From the NCBI GenBank assembly GCA_903953145.1, contig CAJBIL010000464.1:1-6382 (forward strand): a stretch of 6,382 nt of DNA, read 5' to 3'. The translations under genes were made by a program, and so were the position numbers. Below the pieces are notes generated by a model. That model had not been told where the DNA came from and searched no databases. It was given only the letters and a program-made list of their open reading frames with translations. Source of the stretch: an uncultured beta proteobacterium (GTDB lineage: Bacteria; Pseudomonadota; Gammaproteobacteria; Burkholderiales; Rhodocyclaceae). Within the stretch, counting starts at the first letter, position 1. Every line of letters begins with the position of its first letter. Shown here piece by piece: positions 1 to 5,714 of the stretch.

Positions 1-508
1 CGATCTACCGTTGGTGCTCGACGCCGATGCACTCAACCTGGTTGCGCAGGAAGGCAATCTCCAGGTCGCACTCGCCTCGCGCAGTGCCGCAACGCTGCTC
101 ACCCCTCACCCCGCCGAAGCCGCACGACTGCTCGGCTGCGATGTTGCAGCCATTCAGGCCGACCGCATCGCCGCCGCCTGTGAGATAGCCAGCCGCTACA
201 AGGCATTCGTGGCGCTCAAAGGCTGCGGCACGATCATTGCGACACCGGAAGGCCGCTGGTTCATCAACACCACCGGCAACCCCGGTCTGGCCTCCGCCGG
301 TACCGGCGACGTGCTCACCGGCTTGATCAGCGCACTGCTCGCCCAAGGCTGGCCGGCGTTGGAGGCACTGCTTGCCGGCGTACATCTGCATGGTACGGCG
401 GCTGATGGTCTGGTTGCCGAGGGTAAAGGGCCGATTGGCCTCACCGCCGGCGAACTGACCGTCAGCGCCCGTACGTGTTTCAATCGATGGATCAACGATG
501 CTCGATAG
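1..508 (+). CDS. nnrD: ADP-dependent NAD(P)H-hydrate dehydratase domain (C-terminal part, 5' end outside window)
   Basis: This is the C-terminal 168 residues of a YjeF_C/carbohydrate-kinase-like dehydratase. The family dehydrates the damaged S-form of NADHX or NADPHX back to NAD(P)H using ADP or ATP, in the cytoplasm. The first whole codon is at base 2 and the frame is open to the left edge, so the gene begins outside. Visible family motifs are LDADALN near the start, LTPHPAEAARLLG, the LKGCGTIIATP strand, and the nucleotide-binding and catalytic signature NPGLASAGTGDVLTGLI, in which the Asp of GTGD is the expected catalytic residue. A late HGTAAD motif follows. In most bacteria this domain is fused behind a NAD(P)HX epimerase (YjeF_N) domain. 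That half, if present, lies upstream and cannot be seen. The stop codon lies inside the next gene, an 11-base overlap that suggests cotranscription and possibly translational coupling. The family call is secure; whether the protein is bifunctional is unknown. Confidence 0.93.
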   Translation, partial: DLPLVLDADALNLVAQEGNLQVALASRSAATLLTPHPAEAARLLGCDVAAIQADRIAAACEIASRYKAFVALKGCGTIIATPEGRWFINTTGNPGLASAGTGDVLTGLISALLAQGWPALEALLAGVHLHGTAADGLVAEGKGPIGLTAGELTVSARTCFNRWINDAR

Positions 509-1364
509 GCCGCAGCACCTGCTGCGCGGTATCCTGCTTTTTCTCGCGGCACTCTTTCTCTTTGCCGCGCTCGACGCAACAGCCAAGTACATGAACGCGT
601 TTTTTGCGGTACCGCTGCTGGTCTGGGCACGCTATCTGGTGCATTTTGTCTTCATGCTGGTCTTTATGGCACCGGGCATAGGGCGTGAAATCATCGCCAC
701 GCACCGCCCCTGGCTGATGAGCTTTCGCGCATTGATGCTGGTTGGCGTAACGCTGCTCGCACAGTTGGCGCTAAAAACACTGCCACTCGCCGAAACCACT
801 GCACTGCTTTTCGTGACGCCGCTACTCGTCGCATTACTGGCCGGCCCCTTGCTCGGCGAGCAGGTACGCCGTCGCACCTGGCTGGCAACCGTCGCCGGAT
901 TCGCCGGCGTATTGCTGATCGCACGGCCCGGCGGCGCCATGGCCGGCCCGGGTATCGCGTATGCCCTCGGCGGCGCGCTCTGCTATGCCATTTACCAGAT
1001 TCTCACCCGCAAGCTGGCCGCCACAGAACATCCGACGCGCCTGCTTTTTTATACCGCCATGGTCGGCACGCTCTCAATGTCGCTGACGCTCCCCGCCTAT
1101 TGGGATGGCCAGATGCCGACGCTAACGCAAAGCCTGCTCATCACCTCGCTCGGCCTCTACGGCGGCGTGGGCCACGCCCTGCTGATCCGCGCCTTCCGCG
1201 AAGCCCCCGCCTCAACCCTGTCGCCATTGCTGTACATCCAGCTGATCTGGGCAACCCTGCTCGGCTGGTGGGTGTTCAAGCAGCTGCCCGATTTGCTGGC
1301 GATTACCGGCATGCTGATTATCGGTGCGTCGGGTCTGAGTCTGGCGATTCGCCGGCAGCGCTAG
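498..1364 (+). CDS. EamA/DMT-superfamily membrane transporter, 288 aa
   Basis: This is a polytopic inner-membrane protein with about ten hydrophobic helices, arranged as two EamA-type repeats of five. The first helix is near residues 9-27 and the last near 265-285. A basic cytoplasmic loop, GEQVRRRTW, at about residues 120-128 sits between helices four and five, and the repeat ends in the family-typical GVLLIARPGG. A length of 288 residues is normal for DMT (drug/metabolite) permeases such as RhaT, YdcZ and EamA relatives. The substrate cannot be read from sequence; known members export amino acids, metabolites or nucleotide-like compounds. The start at ATG 498 keeps the complete first helix; the next ATG (591) would remove it. 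The Shine-Dalgarno is poor, and the start overlaps the nnrD stop by 11 bases, so translation may be coupled. It converges with the downstream gene, and the two stop codons overlap in CTAG with no terminator between. Confidence 0.9.
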   Translation: MLDRPQHLLRGILLFLAALFLFAALDATAKYMNAFFAVPLLVWARYLVHFVFMLVFMAPGIGREIIATHRPWLMSFRALMLVGVTLLAQLALKTLPLAETTALLFVTPLLVALLAGPLLGEQVRRRTWLATVAGFAGVLLIARPGGAMAGPGIAYALGGALCYAIYQILTRKLAATEHPTRLLFYTAMVGTLSMSLTLPAYWDGQMPTLTQSLLITSLGLYGGVGHALLIRAFREAPASTLSPLLYIQLIWATLLGWWVFKQLPDLLAITGMLIIGASGLSLAIRRQR

Positions 1365-2851
1365 CCCGCAATCCAATCCCGTTTCACCGCCGGATACGGA
1401 TACAACACGTTGAGCGCGATGCTCTGCCCGGAGGCCTGAACAATACGCACATGCTCACGGCGGAATTCCCTTGCTTGATGAAGACCGCAGGAGTGGGCGA
1501 TCATGTCGATTTCCTTGCCCATATTTTTGCAGTAATAGGCCACCCGTTCGGCCTTGTCTTCAACCACCAGCCCGCGATGCAGGCGCGGGTTATGGGTTGT
1601 GATACCAGTCGGGCAACTGTTGGTGTGGCAACGCAAAGCCTGAATGCAGCCGAGCGAGAACATGAAGCCGCGCGCGGTATTAACGAAATCAGCACCAGCC
1701 GAGAGCGCCCAGGCCACGCGCGCCGGTGTCAGCAATTTACCGGCAGCAATCACGCGGATGCGTTCTTTCAAGCCGTTTTCGATCAAGGCATCGACAACTC
1801 GCGGCAAGGCTTCATCAATCGAGAGCGCCATGTGGTCGGCCAGCGCCTGCGGCGCGGCACCGCTACCGCCCTCACCGCCATCAATCGCGAGAAAATCGGG
1901 GGCAGCGTGCAGGCCGCGCCGGGCAATCGCCTCAGTTAGCTCATTCATAAAACGCCAGCCGCCAATGGCTGTTTTAACCCCGACAGGTTTACCGGTCACT
2001 TCGCGCACACGGACAATCAGGTCGAGCAGTTCGTCGATATTACCCACGTCGTAATGACGGTTCGGGCTAAGCGAATCCTGTCCTTCGGGAATGCCTCTAA
2101 TTTTGGCGATCTCCGGTGTAACCTTGGCCGCCAGCAGCACACCACCCTTACCAGGCTTGGCCCCTTGCGATAGCTTGATCTCGAAAGCGCGCACGGTCTC
2201 ATGTGCGGCAACTTCACGCAGCTTGTCATCCGAAAGGACGCCATTTTCATCACGTACGCCGTATTTGGCGGTGCCGATCTGGAAAATGATGTCGCAACCG
2301 CCTTCGAGGTGATAGGGGGATAAACCGCCTTCGCCAGTATCCATCCAGCACCCCGCCAGCGCCGCACCACGCGACAGCGCCTGTACAGCCGGCTTGGAGA
2401 TGGCGCCGAAACTCATGCCACTGATATTGACCAGCGATTTGCCGACAAAGGGAATACGGCAATAGCCTTCGCCAATCATCATCGGCGGGGTCGCCTTACG
2501 CTCTTCTTCGAGTACCGGGAAAGGCGCATTGACGAAAATGAGCGCACCCGGTTCGTGAATGTTATAGGTCGAGCCAAAGCCGATAATCCCGCCTTCGTTT
2601 TTCGCCAGCCGGTATACCCAGCTGCGCGTAGCACGATTGAAAGGCATCTCCTCGCGATCACCAAGGAAAAAATACTGACGAAAATATTCGCCAAGGCTTT
2701 CAAAGAAATAACGCAAATGACCAATCAGCGGGAAATTACGCAGCACCGCGTGCTTTTTCTGCGTGATGTCCTTCAGATAGAAATAAACAAGCGCGGCGGT
2801 GAGCGCCAGCGCAATGAGGACACCGAGGCTGACATGGATGATGCTGAGCAT
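1361..2851 (-). CDS. Membrane-anchored FMN-binding glutamate synthase family protein (GltB-core-like), 496 aa
   Basis: The protein resembles the central FMN/synthase domain of glutamate synthase large subunit, without the N-terminal glutaminase domain or the C-terminal GXGXG helix domain of full GltB. One hydrophobic segment at about residues 2-24 predicts an N-terminal membrane anchor. The TIM-barrel part then shows SGMSFGA (about 144-150), TGEGG (172-176), KPGKGG (232-237) and DGGEGGSGA (from about 324), which are FMN and 2-oxoglutarate site motifs in the family. The cysteine pattern C-x5-C-x4-C at about 402, 408 and 413 (CIQALRCHTNSC) matches the 3Fe-4S ligands of GltB. By homology it could reduce 2-iminoglutarate or a similar substrate, but the true reaction of stand-alone bacterial members is not established. 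ATG 2851 is chosen because GGGGTG lies 6 bases upstream; an in-frame GTG at 2860 would add three residues but has no spaced ribosome site. It is divergent from nadC and convergent with the EamA gene, and appears monocistronic. Confidence 0.9.
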   Translation of the reverse strand: MLSIIHVSLGVLIALALTAALVYFYLKDITQKKHAVLRNFPLIGHLRYFFESLGEYFRQYFFLGDREEMPFNRATRSWVYRLAKNEGGIIGFGSTYNIHEPGALIFVNAPFPVLEEERKATPPMMIGEGYCRIPFVGKSLVNISGMSFGAISKPAVQALSRGAALAGCWMDTGEGGLSPYHLEGGCDIIFQIGTAKYGVRDENGVLSDDKLREVAAHETVRAFEIKLSQGAKPGKGGVLLAAKVTPEIAKIRGIPEGQDSLSPNRHYDVGNIDELLDLIVRVREVTGKPVGVKTAIGGWRFMNELTEAIARRGLHAAPDFLAIDGGEGGSGAAPQALADHMALSIDEALPRVVDALIENGLKERIRVIAAGKLLTPARVAWALSAGADFVNTARGFMFSLGCIQALRCHTNSCPTGITTHNPRLHRGLVVEDKAERVAYYCKNMGKEIDMIAHSCGLHQAREFRREHVRIVQASGQSIALNVLYPYPAVKRDWIAG

Positions 2852-2910
2852 TGGCGACACCCCACAATGTTAAAATTTTATGATCTCACCACCAGTGTAT
2901 GGGAATTGTC
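2852..2910. promoter_or_regulatory. Divergent promoter region between the GltB-like gene and nadC
   Basis: These 59 bases must hold signals for two divergent genes. They contain a perfect 10-base palindrome, TAAAATTTTA, at 2871-2880, which places a TAAAAT box (five of six to the -10 consensus) on both strands. On the + strand TATGAT at 2879-2884 is another five-of-six -10, with GCGACA (2854-2859, four of six) 19 bases upstream as a possible -35. On the - strand no convincing -35 is seen. The site is AT-rich compared with the flanking genes. The promoter assignment is inference from position and composition. Confidence 0.4.
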
Positions 2911-3774
2911 ATGGATTTTGCAGTCTCGCTCGACAACGAAATCGAGCGCAACGTTACGGCCGCGCTGGCTGAAGACATCGATAGCGGCGACCTGACGGCA
3001 CAACTGGTGCCGGCCAGCGGCATCGCCCGCGCCACGGTCATCTCACGGGAAAGCGCCATTCTGTGCGGCACAGCGTGGTTTGAGCGTTGCTTCAAGCAAA
3101 TCGACTCGAGCATCAGCGTGACATGGAAAGCCGCTGACGGCGAGCGCATCTCACCCGACCAGTTGCTCTGCGAAATTGCAGGCCCGGCACGCGCGCTGCT
3201 CACCGGCGAACGTAGCGCACTGAATTTTCTGCAACTGCTCTCGGGCGTTGCCACCAAGTCACGGCAATACGCCGATGCGGTAGCCGGCACGCCGGCACAG
3301 GTAGTCGATACGCGCAAGACGATCCCCGGCCTCCGTCTGGCACAAAAGTATGCTGTTAAATGCGGTGGCGGCGGCAATCACCGGCTGGGGCTCTACGACG
3401 GCATTTTGATCAAGGAAAACCATATTCTTGCCACCGGCGGGATCAGCGCCGCGCTGGCTGCCGCCGAGGCCATTGCACATAGCGCGGGCGGGCGCTGCCA
3501 GTTTATTCAGGTGGAAGTAGAAACACGCGCCGAGCTGGAAGAAGCACTGGCGGCTGGTGCAAAGATGGTGCTGCTCGACAACATGACGCTGGCGCAGTTG
3601 CGTGAAGCCGTTGCCATCAGTGCCGGTCGCGCTATTCTTGAAGCATCCGGCAACGTAAATCTCGACACCGTGCGCGGCATTGCCGAGACCGGCGTTAACC
3701 GGATTTCGATTGGCAGCTTGACCAAGGATGTACGTGCGCTTGATCTTTCAATGCGCTTGCAGGCGCATGGGTGA
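2911..3774 (+). CDS. nadC: Nicotinate-nucleotide pyrophosphorylase (carboxylating) / quinolinate phosphoribosyltransferase, 287 aa
   Basis: NadC converts quinolinate and PRPP to nicotinate mononucleotide, CO2 and pyrophosphate, the third step of de novo NAD synthesis, in the cytoplasm. The order is an N-terminal sandwich domain (EDIDSGDLTAQL at about 21-32), then TGERSALNF at about 98-106, and the barrel with DTRKTIPGLR (133-142) and the near-invariant KCGGGGNHRLGLYDGILIKENH stretch at about 150-171. After these come EVE (202-204), LLDNM (221-225), SGNVN and the C-terminal GSLTKDVRALDLSMRL. Quinolinate and PRPP contacts expected in the family (Arg101, Arg135, Lys136, His157, Arg158, Lys168) are all present. 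The length is close to the 297 residues of E. coli NadC. ATG 2911 is preferred because GGGA sits 6 bases upstream; an in-frame ATG at 2899 would add MGIV but lacks a ribosome site. nadA and nadB are not in the window. No clear terminator follows, so some read-through into the small gene at 3909 is possible. Confidence 0.96.
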   Translation: MDFAVSLDNEIERNVTAALAEDIDSGDLTAQLVPASGIARATVISRESAILCGTAWFERCFKQIDSSISVTWKAADGERISPDQLLCEIAGPARALLTGERSALNFLQLLSGVATKSRQYADAVAGTPAQVVDTRKTIPGLRLAQKYAVKCGGGGNHRLGLYDGILIKENHILATGGISAALAAAEAIAHSAGGRCQFIQVEVETRAELEEALAAGAKMVLLDNMTLAQLREAVAISAGRAILEASGNVNLDTVRGIAETGVNRISIGSLTKDVRALDLSMRLQAHG

Positions 3775-3832
3775 AATAACGCCTAAACGCCGTTCAAGCC
3801 TTGCATAAACCGACTAAAATCAGCGCTGTTCA

Positions 3833-3848
3833 GTGATAAATTTGTCAC
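3833..3848. promoter_or_regulatory. 16-base inverted repeat, candidate operator
   Basis: GTGATAAATTTGTCAC is a dyad in which seven of eight pairs match and the eighth is T/G. Outer arms CTGT (3826-3829) and ACAG (3853-3856) extend the symmetry with a one-base offset. The dyad covers the only -35-like hexamer (TTGTCA, 3842-3847) of the promoter before the small gene, a position suited to repression. The centre is AT-rich and there is no T-tract, so a terminator is unlikely. The half-site spacing does not fit CRP or FNR, and the binding protein is unknown. Confidence 0.35.
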
Positions 3849-3875
3849 GATTACAGTCTGTGTTGCCGTTATAAT
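3842..3875 (+). promoter_or_regulatory. Putative sigma-70 promoter of the 45-aa gene
   Basis: A perfect TATAAT at 3870-3875 gives an expected transcript start near 3882, leaving a leader of about 27 bases before the ATG at 3909. The best -35 match, TTGTCA (3842-3847, five of six), is 22 bases away, longer than the usual 16-18. A weaker ATTACA (3850-3855, four of six) has a spacer of only 14. There is no extended -10 TG. The -10 is convincing. The -35 is not, which may mean dependence on an activator. Confidence 0.5.
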
Positions 3876-3908
3876 CGTTGCGAAGACATTCAGAGAAAAG
3901 GAAATCAC

Positions 3909-4046
3909 ATGCTGTTCGCCCTGTTTTACGTCATCGCCCTGACCGTGCTGGTGATGCACTTCACCGGTTTTCTTGCACGCCACAATGTGGAATGGTTAGT
4001 GCTAGTGCTTGCAGCCGCTGTTTTCCCGGCCGTAATTTACCTTTAG
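3909..4046 (+). CDS. Small two-helix membrane protein, 45 aa, function unknown
   Basis: I do not recognise this protein. The product is strongly hydrophobic, with one helix at about residues 2-22 (MLFALFYVIALTVLVMHFTG), a short polar turn ARHNVEW at 23-29, and a second helix at about 30-45 ending in FPAVIYL. It looks like an inner-membrane hairpin with no signal cleavage site, cysteine pair or catalytic motif. Support for a real gene is the arrangement. A TATAAT box lies 33 bases upstream, AAGGA (3898-3902) is spaced 6 bases from the ATG, and a strong hairpin terminator starts 11 bases after the stop. Codon choice is rich in CTG, GTG and GCC, like the neighbours. It lies between nadC, 134 bases upstream, and convergent thrC, and is probably its own transcription unit. 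It could be a regulator or stabiliser of a membrane complex, but nothing in the sequence specifies a partner. Confidence 0.72.
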   Translation: MLFALFYVIALTVLVMHFTGFLARHNVEWLVLVLAAAVFPAVIYL

Positions 4047-4056
4047 GCCGGGCAAG

Positions 4057-4082
4057 AAAAAGGCACCGTGAGGTGCCTTTTT
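4057..4082. terminator. Bidirectional intrinsic terminator between the 45-aa gene and thrC
   Basis: AAAAAGGCACC and GGTGCCTTTTT form a perfect 11-pair stem closed by a GTGA (GNRA-type) tetraloop. The six inner pairs are mostly G-C and the outer five are A-T, so both strands end the stem in a run of U. It lies 11 bases after the stop of the small gene on the + strand and 58 bases after the thrC stop on the - strand, and so probably ends both transcripts. Confidence 0.92.
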
Positions 4083-4126
4083 GCATTTAACCTGCTGTTT
4101 GCGCTGACCTACCAACGCCATGAAGA

Positions 4127-4167
4127 TTTGTCAGAAGTTATCAAACATCAACGTGGTCTCTGACAAA
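4127..4167. repeat. 9-base inverted repeat spanning the thrC stop codon
   Basis: TTTGTCAGA (4127-4135) and TCTGACAAA (4159-4167) are exact reverse complements separated by 23 bases that contain the thrC stop. In thrC mRNA this would make a long-looped stem at the very 3' end of the coding region. There is no U-tract, so it is not a standard terminator. Function is unknown, and chance similarity is possible. Confidence 0.4.
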
Positions 4168-5610
4168 CTGCTTTACAGCATCAACATCGACATCCATCAC
4201 CGCAACACGTTGCGGTAGCTGCTCAATACCCTCAAAACCTGCCGGACGCTCCGGTGAGCGACCCAGCGCCTCAACAATCGTTTCCTCGAACTTGATCGGC
4301 AAGGCCGTTTCGAGAACGATCATCGGCATTTCTACGCAACGCAATTCAAGCGCGACTTTCAGACCATCGGCCGTATGTGTATCCACCATTACGCCGTATT
4401 TTTCGTAAGTGCTGCGGATGGTTGCCAGCCGGTCAGCATGCGTGCTGCTGCCTGAGACAAAACCGAATTTTGACAGTGCGGAAAAATAAGCCGTACCGGA
4501 CAGGTCAAAGCTGCCACCCGCGTCCACTTTTGCCCACAGATCACGCACCACCACCGGATCACGCCCGACCAGATCAAAAACAAAACGCTCAAAGTTGGAC
4601 GCCTTAGAGATATCCATCGACGGGCTGGACGTGGCGTGCGTCTCGGCAGTGCCGCGCGGACGATAAACGCCGGTACGGAAAAACTCGTCGAGCACATCGT
4701 TCTCGTTGGTCGCCATCACCAGCTTGCCAATCGGCAGCCCCATCATGCGCGCGATATGACCGGCGCAGATGTTACCGAAGTTGCCCGATGGCACGGCGAA
4801 AGCAACCTGTTCGTCGTTTGACTTTGTCGCGGCAAAGTAGCCCTTGAAGTAATAAACGATCTGCGCCACCACACGCGCCCAGTTGATCGAATTGACCGCA
4901 CCAATTTTGTATTTTGCCTTGAAGGCATGGTCATTGGAAACGGCTTTGACGATATCCTGCGCGTCGTCGAACATGCCGCGCACGGCGATGTTGTAGATGT
5001 TTTCATCCTGCAACGAATACATCTGTGCACGCTGAAAGGCGCTCATCCGGCCATCCGGAGAGAGCATGAAAACCCTCACGCCGTGCTTGCCGCGCATCGC
5101 GTATTCAGCCGCTGAACCGGTATCGCCTGAGGTAGCGCCGAGAATATTGATCTGCTCGCTCTTTTTATCCAGCACATATTCGAAAAGGTTACCAAGCAAC
5201 TGCATGGCCATGTCCTTGAAGGCCAGCGTCGGGCCGTTGGACAACTCCAGAATACCCAGCCCTGGTTCAAGCCAGCGCAGCGGCGTAATGTCGGCAGCGT
5301 TACCACCGGTACGGCCGTTGCAATACACCTTGGCGGTATAGGTCTTGTCGACCAGCGCTTTCAGGTCGGCAGGCGGGATATCATCGATGAACTTGGACAG
5401 CACCGCATACGCGAGATCGGCATAAGACAAACCACGCCAGGCATCAAGCTCTAGCCGGGAAACTTGCGGATAAGTTTCGGGGAGATAAAGTCCACCGTCC
5501 GGTGCGAGGCCGGCGAGCAGGATTTCTGTAAAGGTTTTGCTCGGAGAGGCAGCGGGAACAGCCGAAACAGAAGAATTCGACGAATCACCGCGAGTCGAGA
5601 GATAGCGCAT
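4141..5610 (-). CDS. thrC: Threonine synthase, 489 aa
   Basis: ThrC is a pyridoxal-phosphate enzyme that converts O-phosphohomoserine and water to threonine and phosphate, the last step of threonine synthesis. The start MRYLSTRG is the family signature. LLAGLAPDGGLYLPE follows at about 31-45, then LSNGPTLAFKDMAMQLLGN at about 123-141, where Lys132 should bind PLP. SGDTGSAAEYAM lies at about 161-172, VNSINWARV at 239-247 and the phosphate-binding VPSGNFGN at 273-280. The C-terminal domain is complete and the length suits the bacterial type. Between STRG and the usual Phe is a Ser/Ala/Pro-rich stretch of about 15 residues (SSNSSVSAVPAASPS), around a dozen longer than I expect for the family. 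The ATG at 5610 is fixed by the conserved N-terminus, yet no Shine-Dalgarno precedes it (CGGCTACCCT). The homoserine dehydrogenase gene, often adjacent in betaproteobacteria, is not upstream; a GGDEF gene is, 104 bases away. Transcription probably ends at the shared hairpin at 4057-4082. Confidence 0.96.
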   Translation of the reverse strand: MRYLSTRGDSSNSSVSAVPAASPSKTFTEILLAGLAPDGGLYLPETYPQVSRLELDAWRGLSYADLAYAVLSKFIDDIPPADLKALVDKTYTAKVYCNGRTGGNAADITPLRWLEPGLGILELSNGPTLAFKDMAMQLLGNLFEYVLDKKSEQINILGATSGDTGSAAEYAMRGKHGVRVFMLSPDGRMSAFQRAQMYSLQDENIYNIAVRGMFDDAQDIVKAVSNDHAFKAKYKIGAVNSINWARVVAQIVYYFKGYFAATKSNDEQVAFAVPSGNFGNICAGHIARMMGLPIGKLVMATNENDVLDEFFRTGVYRPRGTAETHATSSPSMDISKASNFERFVFDLVGRDPVVVRDLWAKVDAGGSFDLSGTAYFSALSKFGFVSGSSTHADRLATIRSTYEKYGVMVDTHTADGLKVALELRCVEMPMIVLETALPIKFEETIVEALGRSPERPAGFEGIEQLPQRVAVMDVDVDAVKQFVRDHVDV

Positions 5611-5714
5611 AGGGTAGCCGGATGACGTGATTTTTGGGAAGCCGGCAGTTTATCACGCAGCAGCATCACACCATACCCAAGCACAAACTTGACGCAACCC
5701 CTTTCGGGCAAGGA
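5611..5714 (-). promoter_or_regulatory. Leader/promoter region of thrC (weak signals)
   Basis: These 104 bases separate the GGDEF gene from thrC on the - strand. A possible promoter is TTGCGT followed after 16 bases by TATGGT (three of six and four of six to consensus), roughly at 5668-5695. No terminator for the GGDEF gene is visible: the only hairpin, CCC-GAAA-GGG near 5700, has a three-pair stem and no U-tract. No threonine-rich leader peptide or riboswitch-like structure was recognised. Cotranscription with the upstream gene cannot be excluded. Confidence 0.25.

Noticed and set aside
5..592. A long - strand open frame opposite nnrD and the transporter start
   Set aside because: It is rich in Gly, Ala and Arg with no domain, and it lies opposite a gene with clear family motifs.
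1100..1939. An 840-base open frame on the + strand across the end of the EamA gene and the GltB-like gene
   Set aside because: It is antisense to two well-supported genes, has low-complexity Arg/Ala/His-rich composition, and shows no recognisable domain. Such shadows are common in GC-rich DNA.
3778..3798. AACGCC...CGCCGTT after nadC as a terminator
   Set aside because: The stem pairs only four bases cleanly and lacks a U-tract.
3826..3856. CRP, FNR or LexA site at the dyad before the small gene
   Set aside because: The GTGA and TCAC halves are 8 bases apart, not the 6 of CRP; the TGA/TCA spacing also differs from FNR; and CTGT to ACAG is far too widely spaced for LexA.
5451..5711. A - strand frame covering the thrC leader and N-terminus, which might have been an upstream leader gene
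   Set aside because: It runs out of frame deep into thrC, has no family resemblance, and its upstream part has no ribosome site.
5695..5712. Hairpin CCC-GAAA-GGG after the GGDEF gene as a terminator
   Set aside because: The stem has only three pairs and no U-tract follows.
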